A DNA stretch of 64,000 nt. Source: an uncultured Eubacteriales bacterium. Its GTDB lineage: Bacteria > Bacillota > Clostridia > Oscillospirales > Oscillospiraceae. Every line of letters starts with the position of its first letter. The first letter of the stretch is position 1. The stretch spans positions 1 through 64,000 of the forward strand of contig CAUGSS010000003.1 in NCBI GenBank assembly GCA_959602365.1, read 5' to 3'. The translations under genes were made by a program, and so were the position numbers. The notes below the pieces were generated by a model, which did not search any database, was not told the DNA's origin, and was given only the letters and a program-made list of their open reading frames with translations. Positions 59,143-64,000 of the stretch are shown here, piece by piece.

Positions 59143-59765
59143 ACGATCCCTATAGCGTACTTGGCATTACCCCTGAAGCCACCGACGAAGAGGTGAAGCA
59201 GGCCTATCGAACTCTGGCCCGCAAATATCATCCGGATAACTATCAGAATAATCCTCTGGCCGATCTGGCGGAGGAGAAGATGAAGGAAATCAATGAGGCC
59301 TATGAGGCCATCACCAAGATGCGCGCCGGCGGAGGAGGGGGCTATCAGTCCTCTTCGGCCGAATATCAGAGCCGTCCCTCCGGCGGCGGAAGCAGCTATA
59401 ATGGCTATCAACAGCAGCGGGGTCATTCTGACCCGATCTATGCCCAGGTGCGCAGCGCCATCAATGCCGGGGATATCTATCAGGCGGAAAACCTGCTATC
59501 CAGAGCTGCACGGCAGGATGCCGAGTGGTATTTCCTGCAGGGAAGCATTGCCTACCGCAAGGGTTGGCTGGACGAGGCCATGAGCAATTATCAGCGCGCT
59601 GTCTCTATGGACCCGGGCAATGTGGAGTATCGCCGGGCCTATAACATGATGCAGCAGAGCGGTCAGGCCTATCGCTCCAACGGGTATTCCACCGGCGCGG
59701 ATGCGATGGACTGCTGCACCACACTGATGTGCCTGAACTGCCTGTGCGGCGGGGGGCGTTGCTGA
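59139..59765 (+). CDS. small J-domain (DnaJ-like) protein with TPR-like middle and Cys-rich tail
   Basis: Residues 1-60 are a J domain with HPD (31-33), which stimulates DnaK ATPase. A Gly/Ser/Tyr-rich linker (about 65-95) follows, then two TPR-like helices pairs (ARQDAEWYFLQGSIAYRKGWLDEAMSNYQRAVSMDPGN) and a C-terminal CCTTLMCLNCLCGGGRC with seven cysteines in 17 residues. It is not canonical DnaJ (no zinc fingers or substrate domains). The Cys tail might bind metal or membrane (acylation). It is coupled to the genes on both sides. Confidence 0.88.
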   Translation: MNDPYSVLGITPEATDEEVKQAYRTLARKYHPDNYQNNPLADLAEEKMKEINEAYEAITKMRAGGGGGYQSSSAEYQSRPSGGGSSYNGYQQQRGHSDPIYAQVRSAINAGDIYQAENLLSRAARQDAEWYFLQGSIAYRKGWLDEAMSNYQRAVSMDPGNVEYRRAYNMMQQSGQAYRSNGYSTGADAMDCCTTLMCLNCLCGGGRC

Positions 59766-60316
59766 TGGAACGGGCAAAAATCTCGCCCCGGCTGATTGCT
59801 CTGGCCGGAGTACTGGCCGCGGTAGCGCTGGTGATCCAGCTGTTGGCCAGCCTGATCCCCAGCGGCTGGACGGCCATGGCGGCGGTGGCCGGGCTTGCGG
59901 TAGCTGTGGCGGTCTCTGCCGCAGGCTATATGGCCGGTATCCTGTGTTATGTGGTTTCCGGCGTATTGTCGCTGTTGCTGCTGCCGGCCAAACATGTGGT
60001 AATTTTGTTTGTCTGTCTGTTTGGAATTTATCCTCTGGTCAAAAGCCTTTTGGAGCGGTTAAAGGTGAGGGCGGCAGAGTATCTGCTGAAACTGGTGTTT
60101 TTTAACCTTGTGTTCTCGCTGCTCTATCTGTTGGCCTACCAGATTTTTTTCCAGTCTGCTGCCGAGGCCTGGAGCTATCCGGTGCCCTTCCTGCCCATTC
60201 TGTTCGTGGCGGGAAACGTCATTTTCCTGATCTATGACTATGCCTTTTCCAAGGTGATGTCACTGATACAGGCCAGGCTTATTCCGCAGCTGCGCCGCCG
60301 TTTTGTCGGACGTTGA
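59765..60316 (+). CDS. polytopic membrane protein of unknown function
   Basis: A 183-residue protein with five to six predicted membrane spans (about 10-31, 36-50, 52-72, 76-95, 107-129, 138-160) and a basic C-terminal end (QLRRRFVGR). The ATG at 59765 overlaps the J-domain stop by one base. The first helix, rich in Ala/Leu/Val with a short charged start, resembles substrate-binding subunits of ECF transporters, but no specific motif supports that. The gene ends the operon that starts with cdaA. Confidence 0.7.
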   Translation: MERAKISPRLIALAGVLAAVALVIQLLASLIPSGWTAMAAVAGLAVAVAVSAAGYMAGILCYVVSGVLSLLLLPAKHVVILFVCLFGIYPLVKSLLERLKVRAAEYLLKLVFFNLVFSLLYLLAYQIFFQSAAEAWSYPVPFLPILFVAGNVIFLIYDYAFSKVMSLIQARLIPQLRRRFVGR

Positions 60317-60317
60317 C

Positions 60318-60346
60318 TTTACACAGCAAAAAAATATTGATATAAT
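60318..60346 (+). promoter_or_regulatory. sigma-A promoter of yicC
   Basis: TTTACA (60318-60323), 17-base spacer, TATAAT (60341-60346). Confidence 0.8.
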
Positions 60347-60382
60347 AATCAAATGCGAAATGATCTCGAACGAGGTGTGCAT

Positions 60383-61261
60383 ATGATTAAGAGCATGACA
60401 GGTTACGGCCGCGGCGAGGCTGAGTTAAACGGCCGGTCGATTGTCATTGAACTGAAAAGCGTCAATAACCGCTATTTGGACTGCAATGTGCGGCTGCCCC
60501 GCTCCTGCGCCTTTGCGGAGGAAGGGATTAAAAACCGGATTAAGGCCATCACATCCCGGGGAAAGGTAGACGTCTATATCACCGTGGACAGCACCCAGGC
60601 GGATGCGGTGGCAGTGACGCTGAACCGCCCCTTGGCGGAGAGCTATCTGAAAGCCCTGGGGGAGATGTCAGCGGCGTTCGGCATTCAAAACGACATCACA
60701 GTGTCCGGCCTCTCTCGGTTTCCGGACGTGCTTACGGTGGAAAAGCTGCCCCAGGATCAGGATGCTCTGGCCGCCGATCTTTACTCGGTGCTGGATCTGG
60801 CCTTGGCGGACTTCGACGGAATGCGCCGCACGGAGGGCGCCAAGCTGAAGGAGGATTTGCTGGGCAAGCTGATCCATTTGGAGCATTTTGTCTCCCAGGT
60901 GGAAGAGCGTTCCCCTGAAACGGTGCGGGAGTACCGGGAAAAACTGCTCTCAAAACTGCAGGAGGTGCTGAGCAGCACCCAGATTGACGAAAGCAGAGTG
61001 CTCACTGAGGCCGCCATCTTTGCCGATAAAGTGGCGGTGGATGAGGAGACGGTCCGTCTGCGCAGCCATATCACCCAGTTCCGCGCGCTCCTGGAGGAGG
61101 GCGGCATTGTGGGCCGTAAAATTGATTTCCTGATCCAAGAGATGAATCGGGAGACCAATACCATCGGGTCTAAGTGTACGGATTTAGCCATCTCCCATAT
61201 TGTGGTGGATATGAAATCCGAGATCGAAAAACTGCGGGAGCAGGTTCAGAATATTGAGTGA
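60383..61261 (+). CDS. yicC: YicC family protein (RNase-related)
   Basis: The ATG at 60383 gives MIKSMTGYGRGE, the invariant start of the family, with CGAGGTG before it. 292 residues with SVNNRYLD, two YicC domains and the closing FLIQEMNRETNTIGSKC.D. YicC proteins are endoribonucleases or regulators of RNA decay in recent work (B. subtilis YloC). The downstream order remA-gmk-rpoZ-priA is that of Firmicutes. Confidence 0.94.
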   Translation: MIKSMTGYGRGEAELNGRSIVIELKSVNNRYLDCNVRLPRSCAFAEEGIKNRIKAITSRGKVDVYITVDSTQADAVAVTLNRPLAESYLKALGEMSAAFGIQNDITVSGLSRFPDVLTVEKLPQDQDALAADLYSVLDLALADFDGMRRTEGAKLKEDLLGKLIHLEHFVSQVEERSPETVREYREKLLSKLQEVLSSTQIDESRVLTEAAIFADKVAVDEETVRLRSHITQFRALLEEGGIVGRKIDFLIQEMNRETNTIGSKCTDLAISHIVVDMKSEIEKLREQVQNIE

Positions 61262-61276
61262 GACGGAGGGAAGTAC

Positions 61277-61546
61277 ATGAAATTGCTGAATATTGGGTTT
61301 GGCAACATGGTCTCCGCCGACCGGCTCATTGCGATTGTCAGTCCTGACTCCGCCCCAATTAAGCGTATGATTCAAGAGAGCCGGGAAAAGGGCCTTTTGA
61401 TTGACGGCACATACGGCCGGCGGACCCGGGCGGTCATCCTGATGGACAGCGACCATGTGGTACTTTCCGCTATTCAGCCGGAGACCATCGCAAACCGGCT
61501 CAACAGCCGGGAGACGGCGACAGAGGGGGAATCGGAAGATGAATAG
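61277..61546 (+). CDS. remA: RemA (DUF370) DNA-binding regulator
   Basis: An 89-residue member of the RemA family, which activates biofilm matrix genes in B. subtilis by binding DNA as a ring-shaped oligomer. LNIGFGNMVSADRLIAIVSPDSAPIKRMI and LIDGTYGRRTRAV are diagnostic. GACGGAGGG precedes the ATG. It overlaps gmk by 8 bases. The target in this organism is unknown. Confidence 0.93.
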   Translation: MKLLNIGFGNMVSADRLIAIVSPDSAPIKRMIQESREKGLLIDGTYGRRTRAVILMDSDHVVLSAIQPETIANRLNSRETATEGESEDE

Positions 61547-62150
61547 GCCTCAGCAGAGGGGAAGCCTGGCCATCATTTCAGGCCCTTCTGGCGTGGGCAA
61601 GAGCACGGTGATTGCAGAAGTGCTGCGCCGCAGGCCGGACCTGTATTTTTCCGTCTCGTTTACCACTCGCCAGCCCAGAGAGGGAGAGGTGGACGGCGTC
61701 AATTACTTTTTTGTGGATGTACCGGAGTTTGAGCGCATGATTCAGGCTGGTGAGCTGTTGGAGTACGCCAATTACTCCGGGAACTATTACGGCACCTCTG
61801 CAAAGCTGATTGATGAAAAACTGGACGCCGGTATTGACGTGCTTCTGGACATCGAAGTGGTTGGCAGCAAGATTGTGCACGATAAGCGCCCGGACACCCC
61901 GTTGATTTTTGTCATTCCTCCGTCTTTTGAGGCGCTGTCCCGCCGGCTGCACGGACGAAATACTGATCCGGAGGATGTCATCCAGCGCAGACTGGACCGG
62001 GCGAGAGAGGAACTGAAAGAAATATCCAGATATGACTATTTGGTTGTCAATGATGTCGTATCGGCGGCGGCGGATGAGGTGCTTGCCATTCTCTGCGCGG
62101 AACGCTGCCGCACCAGTAAACGGATCCATCTGATCAAGGAGGACGAGTAA
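61539..62150 (+). CDS. gmk: guanylate kinase
   Basis: Gmk makes GDP from GMP. The ATG at 61539, with GAGGGGG about nine bases upstream, gives 203 residues: P-loop SGPSGVGKSTVI, SVSFTTRQPREGEVDGVNYFF, the substrate region EYANYSGNYYGT and DIEVVGSKIV, and RRLDRAREE. Coupled to remA and 1 base from rpoZ. Confidence 0.96.
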   Translation: MNRPQQRGSLAIISGPSGVGKSTVIAEVLRRRPDLYFSVSFTTRQPREGEVDGVNYFFVDVPEFERMIQAGELLEYANYSGNYYGTSAKLIDEKLDAGIDVLLDIEVVGSKIVHDKRPDTPLIFVIPPSFEALSRRLHGRNTDPEDVIQRRLDRAREELKEISRYDYLVVNDVVSAAADEVLAILCAERCRTSKRIHLIKEDE

Positions 62151-62151
62151 A

Positions 62152-62352
62152 ATGGTTTTATATCCGATGAATGAGATGCTGGCCCATATCGAGAGCCGCT
62201 ATCTGCTGGTCAATATGGTGGCGCACCGCGCCCGGGAGATCTCTGAGGAGGCGGAAAAGAATTCCATCTCTTTGGATGAGAAGCCGGTGACCATGGCGCT
62301 GGAAGAAGTGCGCAGCGGTGAACTCCGTCAGGAGGAGCCCGTTGAATTTTGA
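62152..62352 (+). CDS. rpoZ: RNA polymerase omega subunit
   Basis: A 66-residue omega subunit, which stabilises the beta-prime chain. PMNEMLAHIESRYLLVNMVAHRAREISEEA and KPVTMALEEVRSGEL (in parts) match the family. It follows gmk directly, the conserved order; coaBC, which comes next in Bacillus, is absent and priA follows. Confidence 0.93.
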   Translation: MVLYPMNEMLAHIESRYLLVNMVAHRAREISEEAEKNSISLDEKPVTMALEEVRSGELRQEEPVEF

Positions 62353-62358
62353 TACTTG

Positions 62359-62406
62359 GGGGACAGCGTCCGGTCATTGAGGCTGGGCGCTGTTCCCTGG
62401 CTTTTT
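62359..62406 (+). terminator. possible terminator between rpoZ and priA
   Basis: Ten-base stem with one G-T pair (62359-62368 / 62388-62397), 19-base loop and five T residues (62402-62406). Moderately convincing. Confidence 0.5.
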
Positions 62407-62436
62407 GCACGGAAAGACAAAGGGGGACGGGGAGGC

Positions 62437-64000
62437 ATGCAGAGGGATACGCTGTGTCATGTTGCGGTATCCTCCGCCACCTATGCGATTGACAAGCCCT
62501 ATACCTATCTGCTGCCTGAACCTTTTTTGGACCGGGCCCAGCCCGGCATGCGGGTTATTGTTCCATTCGGCACTGGAAACCGGCGGGTGGAGGGGCTGAT
62601 CCTTGATTTGGGGGCTGGAGAGCGAAGCCGGGGACTGAAGCCGGTTATGGCTTTGCTGGATGAGGCTCCGATGCTGGACAGAGAAGGGATACGTCTGGCC
62701 CTCTGGATGCATGAGCGGTATTATTGCACCGTATATCATGCCATTAAGGCCATGCTGCCTGCGGGGCTGTATTTCTCGCTGAAGGACCGGTACTGCATTG
62801 CGCCGGGGGTGGACCGGGCGCAAGCGTATGACTCGGCGGATACACCGGCGATGCAAAAAGTGCTGGATCTGGTCTATGCCGGTCCGGACGGGATGGAAAA
62901 GGGAACTTTGTTGGAGGCATTTGGTCCCTCCAATCCGGCCCCTGCGCTGCACAGGCTGATGGATCAGGGCATTTTAACCTTGGAGACATCGGCATCCCGC
63001 CATGTGGGAGACAAGATGGAGCAGGTTGCCGTGCTGGATCTGGCGGTGGAGGAGGCGCAGGCTAAACTGAGCGCCCGCACCCCATCCCAGCAGGCGGTGC
63101 TGCGATTGATGGAGGAACTTCCAGAAGTATCCCTCAAGGATATTCGCTATTTTACCGGGGCGGGCACGCAGACGGTAAAAGCGATGGAGCGGAAGGGAAT
63201 CCTTCTCTTGGAGCAGAGAGAGGTATTTCGCCGGCCTAAGCAGCGCTGGGTGGAACAGGCCGACCCTCCGGTCTTGAATGCGGAACAGCAGCGCTGCCTT
63301 GACGGCCTGGAACAGTTGCTCGCGGAGGATCAACCCAACTGTGCCCTGCTCTATGGGGTCACAGGAAGCGGAAAAACCCAGGTCTATATTCGTCTGATTC
63401 AAGCCGCACTGGCCTCCGGAAAGACAGCGCTGATTTTAGTGCCGGAGATTGCTCTGACGCCGCAGCTTCTGGCGCTGTTTTCCGCTCAATTTGGAGATGA
63501 GATCGCCCTGCTCCACAGCATGCTTCCCGCCGGGGAACGGTATGATGAATGGAAACGGGTGCGCTCCGGACGGGCAAAAGTAGTGGTTGGCACCCGATCG
63601 GCCATTTTCGCGCCGTTGGATCATCTGGGACTCATTATACTGGATGAGGAACAGGAGGCAAGCTACAAATCTGAGAGCACGCCCCGCTATCACGCCCGGG
63701 ATGTCGCAAAATATCGGATTGCCCACGCCCGTGGACTGCTGGTCTTGGGATCGGCCACACCTGCGGTGGAGTCGATGTTCCATGCTAAGGCGGGGAATTA
63801 CCATCTGTTTTCTCTGCGCCAGCGCTATAATCAGAAGGCGCTGCCCAGGGTTATCATTGCTGATTTGAAAGAGGCGCTACGCGCCGGTTCAGACGCCATA
63901 CTAGGCAGGGAACTGGTCGGCGAACTGGAGCAAAATATTCAGTCCGGGGAGCAGTCCATCCTGTTCATCAATCGCCGGGGAACCAGCCGCATGGTGGTGT
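62437..64000 (+). CDS. priA: primosomal replication protein N' (PriA helicase), 3' end outside window
   Basis: PriA restarts stalled replication forks. The visible 521 residues hold the N-terminal 3' DNA-binding domain (HVAVSSATYAIDKPYTYLLP), a winged-helix region, the helicase P-loop GVTGSGKTQVY, LVPEIALTP, GTRSAIFAP, the Walker B LDEEQEASYK, SATPAVES and the start of the C-terminal half, FINRRG. The zinc-binding cysteines lie beyond the window. GGGGAGGC precedes the ATG at 62437. Confidence 0.95.
   Translation, partial: MQRDTLCHVAVSSATYAIDKPYTYLLPEPFLDRAQPGMRVIVPFGTGNRRVEGLILDLGAGERSRGLKPVMALLDEAPMLDREGIRLALWMHERYYCTVYHAIKAMLPAGLYFSLKDRYCIAPGVDRAQAYDSADTPAMQKVLDLVYAGPDGMEKGTLLEAFGPSNPAPALHRLMDQGILTLETSASRHVGDKMEQVAVLDLAVEEAQAKLSARTPSQQAVLRLMEELPEVSLKDIRYFTGAGTQTVKAMERKGILLLEQREVFRRPKQRWVEQADPPVLNAEQQRCLDGLEQLLAEDQPNCALLYGVTGSGKTQVYIRLIQAALASGKTALILVPEIALTPQLLALFSAQFGDEIALLHSMLPAGERYDEWKRVRSGRAKVVVGTRSAIFAPLDHLGLIILDEEQEASYKSESTPRYHARDVAKYRIAHARGLLVLGSATPAVESMFHAKAGNYHLFSLRQRYNQKALPRVIIADLKEALRAGSDAILGRELVGELEQNIQSGEQSILFINRRGTSRMVV

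Overview
The window reads as chromosomal core DNA of a spore-forming, GC-rich member of the Clostridia, most like the Oscillospiraceae (Flavonifractor/Oscillibacter-type bacteria). The evidence is a complete spoIIIAA-AH operon, the spore-germination gene gerW, a collagen-like exosporium-type protein, the clostridial fusion of IspH with ribosomal protein S1, a class A RNase P RNA, and GC-rich coding sequence with AGGAGG ribosome sites. The genus is an inference. No insertion sequence, prophage, CRISPR array or replication origin was seen.

Layout. 1-2150: end of an unknown gene, an unknown small gene, galM, a structured non-coding stretch and tRNA-Ala(GGC). 2189-8111: three minus-strand genes for surface or spore proteins (collagen-like, duplicated beta-helix surface protein, Cys-rich protein with a sigma-K-like promoter), the most accessory-looking part. 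8254-8880: a CYTH phosphatase and a possible small RNA. 8884-23955: sigma-E promoter, spoIIIAA-AH, then an Asp23-family gene, nusB, a TsaD-like paralogue, xseA-xseB-ispA-dxs-tlyA-nadK-argR-recN, nearly all overlapping. 24069-29386: yebC, an aldehyde dehydrogenase divergent from a PucR-type regulator, and a highly codon-adapted thiolase. 29512-37106: rnpB (minus), rplS, rbgA-rnhB-yraN, an M19 dipeptidase, thrC, a phosphoesterase and trigger factor. 37202-42316: clpP, clpX, lon, engB. 42447-47574: an M50 protease, scpA-scpB, a DUF2953 gene, gerW, a DacF-type carboxypeptidase and rluB. 47712-54522: an RpiR/MurR regulator, an HI0933-type flavoprotein, cmk, plsC, ispH-rpsA, ispD, ispF. 54611-60316: a DUF3343 sulfur/selenium-carrier-like protein with a cysteine desulfurase, then cdaA-cdaR followed by three uncharacterised genes. 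60383-64000: yicC, remA, gmk, rpoZ and the first part of priA.

How the genes fit together. Five genes serve isoprenoid synthesis (dxs, ispD, ispF, ispH, ispA). Sporulation is represented by the SpoIIIA channel, GerW, a sporulation-type D,D-carboxypeptidase and the likely coat or exosporium proteins. Translation and RNA genes (rplS, rbgA, engB, rnpB, rluB, S1, tlyA), the Clp/Lon/trigger-factor quality-control set and the chromosome genes scpAB, recN, xseAB and priA form the housekeeping backbone.

The observations most worth following are: the c-di-AMP operon cdaA-cdaR, which lacks the usual glmM immediately downstream and instead carries a DUF5685 gene, a J-domain/Cys-tail gene and a membrane-protein gene; the 121-bp out-of-frame overlap between the carboxypeptidase and rluB; an internal start and promoter-like site in the IspH-S1 fusion that would allow S1 alone to be made; the TsaD-like paralogue between nusB and xseA; a candidate small RNA before spoIIIAA; and the duplicated beta-helix surface protein with a non-standard C-terminal sorting-like signal. 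No wholly new system could be proven from sequence alone.
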